A stretch of 64,000 bases of DNA from Pachyseris speciosa (GCA_016490735.1 JAEMWC010000381.1:149501-213500); one strand, 5' to 3'. Shown: positions 1-11,493, numbered from the stretch's first letter. A program made the numbers and translations. Notes: a model not told the origin generated them from the letters alone.

Positions 1-1001
1 GAGGTTTCTCCGTGGTCATCGTCATAAAAATCGTTATTACAGTCATTTAATTATCTTTTAGTTGAGCTTAAGTGTAATCTTGAAATTTATGGTAAGCGAG
101 GTTTTTCAATAATCGCCCCAATGCTTTGAAATAATCTGCCTGATTGCATTAGAACCAAGTGTTAAAATCGTTTTGTTTAATCGATCTTTCGACACATACT
201 GCATGAAGTTTTATTTGATTAGTTAATTATTTTATTGAATCCTCACACAGTTAAGGCGTTGGGTAAAGTACTATAATTTGAGTGATTGATACCAACTGTC
301 TTTATATATATGGTCATCAAGTAATGCTCAACTTGCAGTGCTTGAACAAGCTATGACAATCGTTGACGTTATACGTTACAATAGCAACAGTGTGACGTGT
401 ACGTTAGTAACACTATTAGTTCATCTTGAAGCGGTAACAACTCAAAGCCAAGATCGGGGAACCATATTTTCATTTCTGAACAGTAATTGGCTGGTCAAGA
501 TCCATGCAAACTTTAAGAATTCGGGAAAGCGGATTCAGAGCCACCTTAAAATTGCAAAACGTTTTCCATCATAGTGCTAATATTTCCCGATAATAACTTT
601 ATAACAAAACGGAAGGGAAGGGGGGGGGGGGGGGGGAGAGGGGGGGGGGGTGGCTGAGCGCGTTTTTGAGTTATTATCGTTTAAAGCTAAAATTAAGAGT
701 GTCCGTAACAGGTTGTACTGTTACTATTGTAACTATTTAACTTGTAACGTAACTATTTATCTTGTAACTTGTTAATCAATTATTCTTTGATACCACTATA
801 AATGTAACAACGTATGAAGGTTGGTAGTAATGATTTATCAACTGCCAAAGCACTAGATAAAACTAGAATCCGGTGTTAGCCACCTTAAGTAGTCTTGTTA
901 AGAGCTGATGGTTTCTTAGTTGAATTGGCGCTGTATAGATAAAGATTATTATTATCCTCATTAAATTATCACAGTATGGTTGCTTGGTTTTTGGGTTTCA
1001 G
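1..1001. other. Leading non-coding stretch with a poly-G tract
   Basis: This stretch is AT-rich and carries no ORF with recognisable protein features. A guanine-rich run (about 619-651, interrupted by AGAG) is the only striking element. The stretch is probably an intron of the TSR gene. A first exon hidden here cannot be excluded. Confidence 0.45.
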
Positions 1002-1190
1002 TTTTCAAATGTAAATATGTGACATGCGACTACAGTGCATGGTCTTCCTGGACCATCTCTTGCGGCAGAGGCATGAAGAGGAAAAGAACACTGACCAAAC
1101 AGAATGAACATGTCATAGAACAGCAGGGAGGGTGTTCTGGCTTGCAAACTACGTGCGACCAGGAAGAACTTGAAACCAAGGATATGGATT
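1002..1190 (+). CDS. TSR-array gene, exon 1: one complete thrombospondin type-1 repeat
   Basis: This 189-bp exon lies between an AG acceptor (1000-1001) and a GTAAGT donor at 1191. It is read in phase 1 at both ends. It encodes a whole TSR: YSAWSSWTISCG with the tryptophan ladder, then CG-x-G and basic residues (MKRKRT), then CSGLQTTC and a final Cys split by the splice site. TSRs are extracellular, disulphide-bonded modules. The symmetrical 1-1 phase lets the exon be duplicated or skipped without frame change. No signal peptide is visible, so at least one upstream exon must lie before the window or in its first kilobase unrecognised. Confidence 0.85.
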
Positions 1191-2033
1191 GTAAGTACAA
1201 TGAAAGATTACGTAATCAGTTACAGTAGTCGTCATATCAATGTCATCACTATTATTGCATTTGATTAAATAGAATCTCCTGGGATGTAAGTGCAGTAGTA
1301 GGTTCCAGAAACAACTTTATCTAAAGTGTACCTCTTAAACTGAAGTCGAAGACATTATCAATTGGGAATGGCAATGTTACATGTATAACATAAACAGTTC
1401 CGGGTATCCTCCATTAATGACATTCATTACATAACCATGGGCATGAAATCAAAACCCACGGAAAGGTTAACACAGCTTCTCCTCCTTCTAAAATCGCTAA
1501 CTATTGCGCAATCTCTAGAGAAAACGGTCTTTGTGTTAGCGTGCTTTAAGCTGATCTTACGATCGCACGTTAGTTTTCCAGTACGAATGGGAGCGTACAA
1601 ATGCTGGCGACCGTATGGAAGTCAGCTTCGACAGTGATTTCAAAGAAGATTGTTCACTATGAACTAACTGTTTGACGTACTGTACTGTGTTAACCATTTA
1701 ACCCCAAATAATTCCAAAGATTGCAAACCTATACACACCCATTGGTAGTAGCGGAAACGAAATAGAAATGCCTGGATAAGTTTAAATCAAAAGATAACGA
1801 TGGTGAGAGAGTTAAATCTGTTGAAACTTATTAACAGTGTCAGCGCTGAATCCTCTGTGATTTCACATGAGATGTGAAATGGGGAAATATCATCAAATTA
1901 TTATATCTCTCACTTAGTACGCGCGCTGTGATTGGTCAATTTTGCGCGGGTCGTATTCTACAGTACGGCCAGCTTGACTTCAACTGGTTTTCTTTCCTGC
2001 GTGCCGGATTAACCTCAGAGATATAATAAATAT

Positions 2034-2203
2034 CTTACTAACCTCGTTTTCTCGGTCGATACTTTAAGTTACGGATCCTCCGGTTTTTTGCCATTAATTT
2101 ATGGCGCTCGCGCTTCGCGCTTCGCGCTTGGGCCATAAATCAACGGGAAAAAAACTCGGTTCGTATCACTTACAGTACGCTCCGAGAAAACGAGGTTAGT
2201 AAG
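2034..2203. mobile_element. Palindromic MITE with 22-bp terminal inverted repeats
   Basis: CTTACTAACCTCGTTTTCTC at 2034 is repeated in inverted orientation at 2182-2203. The interior is also partly palindromic (GCCATTAATTTATGGCGC against GGGCCATAAATC), with a GCGCTTC triplication at the centre. There is no coding capacity, which is typical of a foldback or MITE-type non-autonomous DNA element. It lies in the intron before TSR exon 2. Confidence 0.75.
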
Positions 2204-2247
2204 AAGTATGTATATCGGACAAACTGAGTAAGGTATTCTGTTGACAG

Positions 2248-2424
2248 GTCAGTGTAATTACGTCACGTGTTCATGGAATAACTGGAGTTCATGGTCTGCC
2301 ACCTGCGGGACGAGCACCAGACAAAGAACCAGTAAAGTAACAAATCACATGGTAAACAGACCATCATGCAGCGGATTGCAAACTTCATGCCCCAGACCAG
2401 AAGTGGAAAATAGGCGAACAAACT
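2248..2424 (+). CDS. TSR-array gene, exon 2: one complete thrombospondin type-1 repeat
   Basis: The acceptor TTGACAG ends at 2247 and the donor GTAAGC begins at 2425, giving 177 bp in phase 1-1. The encoded TSR contains NNWSSWSATCGTSTRQRT and then CSGLQTSCPRPEVENRRTNC, the same order of Trp, Arg and six Cys positions as exon 1. Joined to exon 1 the split codon becomes TGT (Cys). A palindromic MITE ends only about 45 bp before the acceptor, so the branch point and pyrimidine tract lie in very little unique sequence. Confidence 0.87.
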
Positions 2425-2811
2425 GTAAGCTTGATGCCAGAAAAATGCTGCACTCGTTATTTCTTGTTCTTCAGCTTTTTGGTAGTAATCCGTTGATTTT
2501 CTCGGTTTAAATTTTATATCGGACGACAACAATTGGTAAACAAGTTTTTTCTAGCCATTGTTGTTGTTGTTGTTGCTCTTCTTCATATTCATCTCCTTGT
2601 TCTTCTTTGTCTTTTGCAATTGCAGTGTACAAAGAGGAGCAAAATGAATTCTGCATGAACTTTAGGACTTCTCTTTCTTGAATTTAAAACTTCTATATAT
2701 TGAAATCTAATTTTACTGTGTTTCTTTGTGAGTTATGTTATAACCACGATCAAAATTAATAAGACTATTCCTTTCATTTAAAACGTCTTTTGTTGAAATG
2801 TTTTTTCCAAG

Positions 2812-3079
2812 GTCCTTGCAAGAGCGTAAGATGTACTTGGAAGTCATGGACGGAGTGGTCAGCGACATGTGGTCTAGCTGAAAGGACTAGGTCCATCCAG
2901 AAAACGGATATTGTGGTACAGCAGCCTGACTGTTCCGGTCTTCCACAGACCTGCACACAGCGACCTCAGAAGGAAAGTAAGAAAACCATGTGTACCTGCC
3001 CGACAGTACAGTGTGCATGGGGTCAGTGGACTGATTGGTCGACCACCTGTGGGAACGCCTCACGATCCCGAACAATGCA
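2812..3079 (+). CDS. TSR-array gene, exon 3: one TSR plus first half of the next
   Basis: The exon starts after TTTTTTCCAAG (AG at 2810-2811), phase 1. It encodes a full TSR (SWTEWSATCGLAERTR, then DCSGLPQTCTQRPQ) followed by the first half of another (CTCPTVQCAWGQWTDW, STTCGNASRSRTM). It is closed by a strong GTGAGT donor at 3080. That donor leaves phase 2, whereas the comparable mid-domain junctions further on are phase 0 or 1 (see finding). The change to exons that begin and end inside a TSR starts here. Confidence 0.82.
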
Positions 3080-3249
3080 GTGAGTTAACTTTGGCAAATC
3101 ATCAAAGTATCACTGTCTTTAAAAAGATATATGTATAGTAACTAATCAAAATAATTAAAAAAAAAAGCTTGATGGAAAGAAAAGGCTCAATCCATATGTA
3201 GTAATTTATAGACACATTATGATCATTGGTCAAAACAGACGTGAGGTTA

Positions 3250-3424
3250 TGACGACGAAGACGACCACGACGACGATGATGATGGTGATGGTGGTGGTGA
3301 CGGTGGTGGTGATGGTGGTGGTGGTGATGGTGATGGCGATGGCGATGGTGACGGGTGATGGTGATGGTGGTGGCGATGGCGATGGCGATGGTGATGGTGA
3401 TGGTGGTGGTGATGGTGATGGTGT
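3250..3424. repeat. GAT/GGT microsatellite
   Basis: This is a long imperfect run of GATGGT, GGTGGT and GCGATG units in the intron between TSR exons 3 and 4. The Asp/Gly and His-rich ORFs over it are products of the simple repeat. Confidence 0.9.
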
Positions 3425-3822
3425 AGCAGAGTGTAGTAATGAGTGTAATCATGACAATGAAGATATCGCTATGTATTCCAGAAGGAACTTCAAAGCAAGT
3501 TTGGCGTCTTCTCGATCTACGAAGTGATATTCTCATAGTTAGTGGCTAGAATAATTATAGCTCTCAACCTTCCTTAGGTCAACTCGCAAGCGGGAATAAT
3601 AAACATGGGGACAGAAACTTGCAGAGAAATGACGCGTACTGATTTGTCCAGGAGTCGCATATAACATGATCGATAATTAAAAGCTAAAAAGGCTTTTTAT
3701 TGAGTTAAACTAGGTTAATGCCAGGTAGATCCACGCCGCGACAATAATTGCTTTACAGCGAGAGCAAAGTTACAGGAGAGAATATTCGATGTCTAATTTA
3801 AGTTTTCATAAATATTTCAAAG

Positions 3823-4004
3823 ATCAACACAGATTACTGTCCAAAAAGAGAGTTGTGATGGGTTGCCACAATCCTGCATCCAGCCACCACAAACTGAACA
3901 TAAAACAACTGACTGCTTATGTCGCACTGTCAATTGCACTTGGGAAGAATGGTCGTCATGGTCCACACCCTGCGGTACAGGAAGACGTACGCGTGATATT
4001 AAAG
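3823..4004 (+). CDS. TSR-array gene, exon 4: second half of one TSR plus first half of the next
   Basis: The reading frame gives KESCDGLPQSCIQPPQTEH, then CLCRTVNCTWEEWSSW and STPCGTGRRTRDIK. This is the C-terminal half of a TSR joined to the N-terminal half of the next. There are two acceptor candidates: AG at 3821-3822, which matches the phase-2 donor of exon 3, and AG at 3831-3832, which matches the codon alignment of exons 6 and 8 (phase 0). The start given assumes the phase-matched site. The donor is GTGATT at 4005, phase 1. It fits exon 5, where G plus AA makes Glu. Confidence 0.72.
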
Positions 4005-5247
4005 GTGATTTTTGATTGCTTTTAACTTCTGGTACCCCAGAAACGTTATAAACAACGCGTTCCAAACTAAATTGTGGCATTGCATTTTTGGAAAATTCAG
4101 AGCAATTACTTAGATTCAAGCGATTCAAAACTGCAATATCAGTCGGAATCATTAATTTGAACCAAGGAATGTTTGAAGTTTTAACGGAAAACATTTAAAA
4201 TTTGGCAACAAAGTGAACGTCAATTTTGCGCGGAATTTGAAAATCGCTCCTTTCTTTATACAGGAGTGAATTTTCTTTATTAACTCGGAATCTTAAAATC
4301 GTGCTAAAATTGAGAAGAAGGAATTCTTATTTTACTCGGATGCGCAAAGTTTCTCAGTACAAATCAATAGGGGGATTCATGCTTACGTCATTGTTTACAT
4401 TTTTGTTCATTTACATACGACTTTGCTTACAGAAGGAAACATGTTAGATGTGATTTGACTCCAGGCCACTAAAGAGCTAGTGACGTTTAATACATTGTGA
4501 AATTCTTAGCTCTTTAGGTGTAGTATTCAAGGAGATATTGTCTTCCAAAAACTGCAAAATTTCCAGGTGGCAAAAGCACTAATGAGCTCATACATTCTTT
4601 GCAAACTTTTGAGTTTTTAAACCCGCGTTGCACAAAAAGTATTCAATACACGAGGCTCATATTCATTGGCAGAGTTGTTCATACTATGACCTTTCAATAT
4701 TCAGAACTGATTTATTTGCAGCTCCATCAAAAACTGAATTGTTCAAGCTAATTAGGCAAATATTGGAAACAAGGATTCCCCCATAGTTTCACTTAATCTC
4801 AAGATTTTTTCTGAGTATCGGAACTCCCAAACAATGCAGATTTTTCCAAATTTGAGAACCCGTTTAAAAGCCCATTGACGTTTCCGAATTTGAAAAAGTT
4901 TCCTAGTTGAAAAGGTCGTAGTAGTCGTCCCTCGTTGAACACAGCGATTGAAATCTATGTAATCACGAGCTTGTAGTAAATATCGTTATAACATCATTAA
5001 AATGATGAAATTTCTTATCAAACTCTAAGAATAGGCCAATGAAATTTCAAGTCAGGCCTATATTTTTCCTTCGAGTAGCAGAGAAACATTTTTGGGGGAC
5101 CATGAATGTTTCTTTAAACTGTATATTCAGGCAAGGTGGATTTCTTACAATCAGTTGAACGAATAGCGTCATCGGTATTACTTATTATGAACATTTCACG
5201 AACAAAATTGAAAAAAAAACCCAACAATTCCACCCCGTTTTAAACAG
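4005..5247. other. Intron 4 of the TSR-array gene, no features seen
   Basis: About 1.2 kb of AT-rich sequence without coding signal or obvious repeat lies between the exon 4 donor and the exon 5 acceptor. Confidence 0.5.
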
Positions 5248-5435
5248 AAACTGCTATCACTGTAAACAAGCCTAGCTGTGCCGGCCTACCGCGGAAATGT
5301 ACTGAAAAACCTCAGTCTGAATCGCGTGAAGTAAACTGCACATGCCCAACAGTGGAATGCCGCTGGAACGAATGGACGGAATGGTCAGCTACTTGTGGAT
5401 CTGCTACGAGGACAAGAACGATCAAAACCATCAAG
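5248..5435 (+). CDS. TSR-array gene, exon 5: two half TSRs
   Basis: The acceptor is TTTTAAACAG ending at 5247, with phase 1 in. The 188-bp exon encodes TAITVNKPSCAGLPRKC (end of one TSR) and CTCPTVECRWNEWTEW, SATCGSATRTRTIKTIK (start of the next). The donor is a non-consensus GTTTGA at 5436, phase 0. Exon 7 has the same length and phases, which suggests these two-half exons arose by tandem duplication of a block. Confidence 0.83.
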
Positions 5436-5714
5436 GTTTGACAGAAGACATTTCCATTCCCATAAGTGTTAATCACCGAGAGAAGAAACCTATCGGGGGC
5501 TATGTATAGACTCGTTCTAACTTACATTGGAAAGGTTATTATCTTCAACTTTGGGGAAACTAATTTCGCGAGTAGACGGCAAAGCCGTTTAGAGGTAGAG
5601 TTATTTCAAAACTGCAGAGGCACCAGCTATGCAAAGTATAGTAGGAGTTAAACTAGAAAGGAACAATCTCCTTTATCTCCTTTTCACTTTCCTATCAATG
5701 GATTTGTGAACAAC

Positions 5715-5715
<1 letters not shown>

Positions 5716-5751
<36 letters not shown>

Positions 5752-5752
5752 T
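5716..5752. repeat. (ATT)n microsatellite
   Basis: An uninterrupted run of ATT triplets in the intron between TSR exons 5 and 6. Confidence 0.9.
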
Positions 5753-5882
5753 AGTGGTGATTTTTATAATAATTTCACTACCAATTGAAGAACCAAATCT
5801 CATGGAAATTAATTTACTTCGTTTAACAATGTATACTGTATACTTAATACTATGTTAAGAAGTGTTCATTATTTTTTTCTAG

Positions 5883-6054
5883 ACGACAGTTCAGCAACTG
5901 AAATGTGAGGGTCTGCCTCAGTCGTGTCCGCAGCCCCTAGAAACCGATCAACAAACCACAAACTGTACATGCAAAACTGTGAACTGTGAGTGGGCGAGCT
6001 GGTCATCATGGTCAACAACTTGTGGATTGGGAAATAGAACAAGACATATTGAAG
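5883..6054 (+). CDS. TSR-array gene, exon 6: two half TSRs
   Basis: A good pyrimidine tract and AG at 5881-5882 precede a phase-0 start at ACG ACA GTT CAG. The product is TTVQQLKCEGLPQSCPQP, then CTCKTVNCEWASWSSW and STTCGLGNRTRHIE. The donor GTAATA at 6055 leaves phase 1, matching exon 7. All conserved Cys and Trp positions are present. The first half completes the TSR begun in exon 5. Confidence 0.84.
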
Positions 6055-7082
6055 GTAATATGTAGAAATATACCATTAAATGCAGAATGGCGTTGTATTG
6101 GACGTTATCGTTGCTGTGTTTGCCTGAGACCAGAATACTCTCGATTACTTTCTCGATATCAAAGCAAAAGCCCCTATCTTACGATGCGTCTTTCAATGAT
6201 GTGATAGATGGTGTTAATAGTCATGGAATTCGCTTTTTCCCTCAAGAGACTGATTAAGGTAATTCCCCTGAAAAGGATGTACTATTAAGATTTTTTTCAG
6301 ACTTGGCACAATTGATAGTCATGCATAGGACATTGAAAAAATGCAATAAAAAGATGGGGTCACCGTGCTTGTTTTAGCCCTGCGTACTCGTTGTTCTAAG
6401 TGTTTTTACGGAGTTGTGCGAGAAATGTTCGAAGCATGAACAACTGAAGAAAGCTGTTATTATGTAGCAAAAACTATGAACAGTAGTGAAAACTAGTGCC
6501 TAATTGTTTTTCTGGGCTATATTCTTTACGTATTGTGATTTCAAATTGCCCGATCTTGCAAATAATGTGAGGAAATTGGGCCACTTCGTCATCATCTCTA
6601 ACTCCTTCCTGGCTCCAAACACAGACTTTCATCCCAATTATTTAAAAATAATCCAACTTCTACTATTAAACTTTTTTTCTCCTTAAAATGTTTTTCGTGT
6701 GCCTATTACAAGTACTTTACACCAATAAAAAAGGTGGGTCACCGTGTTCGTTTCTTTATAACACGACGACAAAGGGAAAATTTCAGCTGAAAAAGCTCAA
6801 TGTCAAGACAAATTCGCAATGTTTCTAGTGTACGCGCGCACGAGCGCGCGCTAAATGACGCCATAAATTATGCGCAGTAAGGATGCGCCATGCAATTGAG
6901 AGGAATCGCCTTAAACCAGAGTTAGTAACTAAACGTAGGAAAACACGACTGGGCACTATTCTTCCAAATTCGGGATTAAACAGCCTCAGAAATTCTACAA
7001 CAAACTGCCTAATAGCTAAATATTTATTCCCATTAAATTACACTTAAATCTCTTCATACCGCTTCTCATTGTTGCAAATCAG
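6055..7082. other. Intron 6 of the TSR-array gene, nothing recognised
   Basis: About 1 kb without coding signal. Two stretches beginning GGGTCACCGTG (near 6357 and 6725) are similar and may be fragments of one dispersed repeat. Confidence 0.4.
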
Positions 7083-7270
7083 AAACTGAAGTGGAAGTGT
7101 TCAAACCAGACTGCAGCGGTCTTCCCCAGAGCTGTCCTCAGCCTTCAGAATCTGATGCGCGTGAGATAAAATGCAGCTGCCCAACCGTGAACTGCACGTG
7201 GAGTGAATGGAGTGCGTGGTCAGCAACTTGTGGACGGGCCACACGACAGAAGACAGTCACTGCAAAACAA
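7083..7270 (+). CDS. TSR-array gene, exon 7: two half TSRs
   Basis: AG at 7081-7082 and a phase-1 start lead into TEVEVFKPDCSGLPQSCPQP, then CSCPTVNCTWSEWSAW and SATCGRATRQKTVTAKQ. The donor is GTAAAA at 7271, phase 0. Length (188 bp) and phases equal those of exon 5, and the protein is very similar. This supports local duplication of a two-exon block (5-6 giving 7-8). Confidence 0.84.
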
Positions 7271-7892
7271 GTAAAAAAAACCTATTGTCTTACTGGTGAA
7301 CTCTCTAGTTACTTCTGTTAAAGTATTTTCATTTGTCACAAACAAGAACGTTATCGACTGGAAGATATGAGAACACTAGGCAGTTGAAATTACACATTAT
7401 TTTGGCCAAAGAGCCTACCCTTTCGGTGATTCTGTTTCCATGTTTGGAGAGTCACGACCGACAAAAAGGTGCTTTACTTTCTTAGGAAAGAATGGAGATC
7501 TTTTATTTGCGCCCTTTTCGCCGCTGGGAGCAGAAAGGACTAATGATGATGATGACGTATTGTAACAATGAATGCAAACTGAAGTTCACGTGACATAACC
7601 AGCAAACTAAAACGTAAAAAAGAGAGGAAAAAGGACTAATGAAAGAAAGCTAAGAATGTAATTCTTGAAAAGTGAGAGTTTTCTTTTCGCATGATATTAA
7701 AAGAGGGAAAAATCTTGGTGCGAGCTCAAAGTGGTAAGCTATGTCCATGTTAACCGATTCCGTGACATATCACCTTGGGACTCAATTTTCCATCTTCATA
7801 GGTGACTCTGACCCAGACCAGCTGGGCATATATGTAATGCTTATACTTAACTGGGGCAAATATTAAATAAGTACGTTTTTCCATTTGTTCAG

Positions 7893-8157
7893 ATTGTCGT
7901 GCAACAAAATAGCTGCGACGGTTTGCCCCAGTCTTGCCCGCCCGGACCTGAGACTGAGACTCGTACATCTATGTGCACGTGTCAAGGTGTGTCCTGCTCG
8001 TGGGGTGCGTGGGGAAATTGGTCTGGTGAATGTGGCATGGTCAACAGAACACGTCACATCGTGGAAACCCAAACAACTGTTCAAGCAGAAAGCTGTGATG
8101 GAGTTCAGAAGAAATGCACTCAACAGCCAGAAACGGAGAATAATAAACTTCCAGATT
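7893..8157 (+). CDS. TSR-array gene, exon 8: half TSR plus one complete TSR
   Basis: TTTGTTCAG ends at 7892 and the exon starts in phase 0 with IVVQQNSCDGLPQSC, completing the TSR begun in exon 7. A full TSR follows (CSWGAWGNWSGECGMVNRTRH, then AESCDGVQKKCTQQPETENN, LPDC). The donor GTAAGT at 8158 is strong and returns the gene to phase 1. Exon 8 mirrors exon 3, so the intron-split TSRs are bracketed by one transition exon on each side. Confidence 0.86.
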
Positions 8158-8865
8158 GTAAGTGCCAGTGATGCATTTTAAGAGTTGAGCCGGGTTAGGA
8201 TCCATGTTCTTGTATACCCACCCAACTTTTGGCCTCTCCTACTGAGGCATCTGACAGATTCGTTTACCACGGGAAATATAAATTCAGACACTGACATTGT
8301 CTAGATAATTCAAGCTTGTTAAAGCATGGCTGATTCTTGGGTTGAGACCCACCGCGAAATAGAAACAAAGCCCCCTGTAATAACAATGTTGTTTGAACTC
8401 CCAGAGTTGCCAGAAATTAAAAGCAAAAGTATTATAGTAGCTTTGATATCCTTAACGTTAAGGTTGTCAAGTTCTATATCACTGCAAAGTTTAGTGTTCT
8501 TTCGATAAATGTCTGGAGACTTATGGTTGTTTGTATATTTTTCCCGAGTTTGGTTGGAGCCATCCCTTAATATGCTTGAGAAGTCAACTCCTATTGGATA
8601 AACGACATGGATTTTAGCAGGCTTCCTCATATCATTTCGCTCATTCGTGGAGTGGATACCAATGTCATGTCATCATAAATCTGCCAAGATGCAGTAGAAG
8701 GCTAATGTTAACATCGCTGACACTGTCCGTGTTTGCTCCAAGAGGAATTTCTATTCCCAACCTAAGACATTTCCCTTCCTCTTATCAATATTATCATAGT
8801 TACTGCTTTTTTAAGGAGGCCTCAGGTTGCCTCACGAGGGTTGTCCAATACACACGCACTGTATC

Positions 8866-9345
8866 GATCCGTATAAGCGCTGTGTCGATCCGTACGAAGC
8901 GCACGAAGCGTAAACCTAGCAGTCGATCCGTAAGGAGCAGCATACGCTTCGAGTATTGCATCTCATTAGTGGGACTGTTGGAGTGGGGGTCCATACGGTT
9001 TGTCGATCCGTGTGAAGCGTAAACCTAGCAGTCGATCGGTAAGGAGCAGCATACGCTTCGAGTATTGTATTTCATTAGTGGCACTTAGAATAGTTTCATG
9101 GATACTGTTGGAGTGGGGGGCCATACGGTTTGTCGATCCGTACGAAGCGTAAACCTAGCAGTCGATCGGTAAAGAGCAGCATACGCTTTGAGTATTGCAT
9201 CTCATTAGTGGGACTTAGAATATCTTCATGGATACTGTTGGTGTGAGTGGATGATGTTGGTGTGGGTGGTCATACGGCTTTTCGATCCGTACGGATACGG
9301 AGCGTAGACCTTTGGAGTCGATCCGTAATGAGTGGCGTACGCTCC
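8866..9345. repeat. Tandem repeat, unit about 130 bp, TCGATCCGTACGAAGCG family
   Basis: The phrase GTCGATCCGT...GAAGCGTAAACCTAGCAGTCGATC recurs with starts near 8883, 9001 and 9131, and a degenerate copy near 9281. Each copy is followed by CAGCATACGCTTYGAGTATTG and TCTCATTAGTGG. Copies differ by small indels. The repeat lies in the long intron before TSR exon 9. Confidence 0.8.
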
Positions 9346-9825
9346 GTGAATAGGAAAACATTTTTCAGTGAAACCATATCATTCGGAGACCTCGTTATAA
9401 CGGCTCCACTGTGACACAAAACATCGCGTTGCAGCAAAGACTTTTGTAGTATACGCCGGAACAAAAACCATAATGGCGGTCGGGGCACGCATATAGCCCG
9501 TTGGTAGCTAAATTCTAACGGTGTAATACAAAAACTCGCGCTAAAGAAAAAAAATTGTCAAAGATTACTGCTTTTATAACCTGAATGTTTGCCCCTGTGT
9601 AATATCACTGTGCCATGAAATGGACGTAAGTGAGACATTTTTTATAACAATGAAAATTTATCGAGCAATAAAGCGAAGAACATATCGAAAAAGAAACGAA
9701 ACGTGTGATAAAACTTACAACGCAATTGAATAATTATATAGGATGCGTGGCATTTGATTGGTAACTGCTGTCATGATCAAAATTCAGTAACGTTTGCTCT
9801 CACAAGATCATTCCATTCACAACGA

Positions 9826-9960
9826 TGAGTACACTGCGAGAATACCGTGACACGGTCCGATACCTGACAAAGCGTGAAATCTCCGACGAAAGAAGGGAAC
9901 TTTTTAAAATTATCAACGACGACGCTTTCTTCCCGCTGTATGTTGACCGGAGGAGATGAG
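9826..9960 (+). other. Short ORF of unknown function between repeat blocks
   Basis: ATG at 9826 opens a short ORF of about 44 codons (beginning MSTLREYRDTVRYL) that ends at TGA near 9957. The composition is protein-like (charged, few repeats), unlike the surrounding repeats. I do not recognise it. It may be a relic carried by the repeat element on either side of it, or chance. Confidence 0.25.
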
Positions 9961-10030
9961 GATGGCTTTCTGTTTACGGCACGAGTATTGTCCCGAAGTC
10001 GGAAAAAAGAGAAGATGTATTAAGGGGGTA

Positions 10031-10535
10031 TACAACTAGTGCTCCCGCGGTCCCGCACTTCTGCAGTGGATTAAAGAACGAGGTATATGTGCATAGCGTT
10101 TCTTTTTTGTTTCCATATGAAACTAGTGCTCCCGTAGTCCCGCTTTCCCGAAGTTAGTGCGGAATGAAAAGGCAGAGCAATGAAACTAGTGCTCCCGTAG
10201 TCCCGCTCTCCCAAAGTCAAAGAGGAATGAAAGGGCATGGCAATGAAACTAGTGATCCCGTAGTCCCGCTCTCCCGAAGTTAGTGAGGAATGAAAAGGCA
10301 GGACAGAGTCGTGACTTAAGTGAACGGTATGAATGTAAAAGGAAAAAAGGGATACGTAAAAGGGTGAATTAGGAGATTTACATTGTTCATAGCACTTTCC
10401 GACGAAATGTTTGGAAATAATGTAATAAATAATTTTTTAGTTGTGTTGTTATCGATATGTGTGTCCCTTATTTGACTTCGGGACTGCGGGAACATTTTTT
10501 TAATAAAGTGACTTCGGGACTGCGGGAGCAGCATT
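10031..10535. repeat. 62-63-bp tandem repeats with inverted partners (CTCCCGTAGTCCCGCT family)
   Basis: TGAAACTAGTGCTCCCGTAG occurs at 10118 and 10181 and, with one change, at 10243, giving a period of 62-63 bp. A diverged copy lies at about 10033. The reverse-complement phrase ACTTCGGGACTGCGGGA occurs twice at about 10475-10530. The block is thus a foldback with tandem copies on the left arm and two inverted copies on the right. Confidence 0.8.
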
Positions 10536-10749
10536 TGAAGACGCGTATTAAGTGGCGGGGTATTCTAAAGTTTAGCCGTATTGTTGATACTCGCATTATT
10601 TGCGCTTGTTGAAGAGGCGTATGATTGTGCATGAGACCAGTTTTGAAAACGGCTGATTTTCGATTTCACGCTTAAAGAACGAGGTATACAATATACATTC
10701 TTTCGGTCGGCTTGTTTACCGCACTAGTATTTTTGATACACGCATTGAG

Positions 10750-10985
10750 ATGCACTCCTGATGTAATGAGATGCCCGCTCCGTAGAGTTCAGGATACGGA
10801 GCGTAACCAAGGTTGTCGATTCGTACGATCCGTACGGAGCGTACCAATGGACGCACTGTGCCCTGACGTAATAATGAGATGCACTCCTGATGTGATAATG
10901 AGATGCACGCTCCGTATGAGTTCAGCATACGGAGCGTAAGCGAGGTTGTCGATTCGTACGCAGCGTACGAATCGACAATATTAGT
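10750..10985. repeat. CGTACGGAGCG-family repeats, right-hand block
   Basis: Units such as GATACGGAGCGTAACCAAGG, GTCGATTCGTACG and GAGATGCACTCCTGATGT are repeated two or three times. They are related to the 8866-9345 array (shared TCGATCCGTACG and CATACG..GAGCG/CTTCG words). Together the two blocks bracket the 10031-10535 foldback. Confidence 0.65.
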
Positions 10986-11493
10986 GCGACAGTATTGAGC
11001 ATGAGTGAACTTCGCATTTCCCAGGCCTTTTTATCAGGTACACGTATTTTCCAATATCTATTCCGCGGGTCCTCGGTTTCAATAAACAAAACGAAAAGCA
11101 CATTTAAAACTTTTGTTCTTAAACAATGGACAAAGTAGCAAATAGAACGCAATTCTTAAATTTAATTTAATAGAAGATATGTGCAAGCATCATCGTCAGT
11201 AATTAATAGTAAGTAAGTAAAGTAAGCAAAATCCTTTATTTAAACACGATCAGTAGTTAAAGCATTCAAGACAAATTCCACTGTTACAAAGTGCTTAGAA
11301 AACCGTTGGAAATATAACAACCAAGCAAGATAACGGGCCAGAGTTGACAGCGTCACCATAGTTACAAAGTGTATGAAAAATAGAAATCGTTGGAACGTAC
11401 AACCAGAAGAAGTATGTATAAATGAACTGAATTATGAGATTTTACCTTATGTATTTATCGTTTTTCTTTTTGTTTTGAATTTGAATTTAAAAG

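Noticed and set aside
3102..3536. His-rich and Asp/Gly-rich ORFs on both strands
   Set aside because: Translations of the GAT/GGT microsatellite in a TSR intron.
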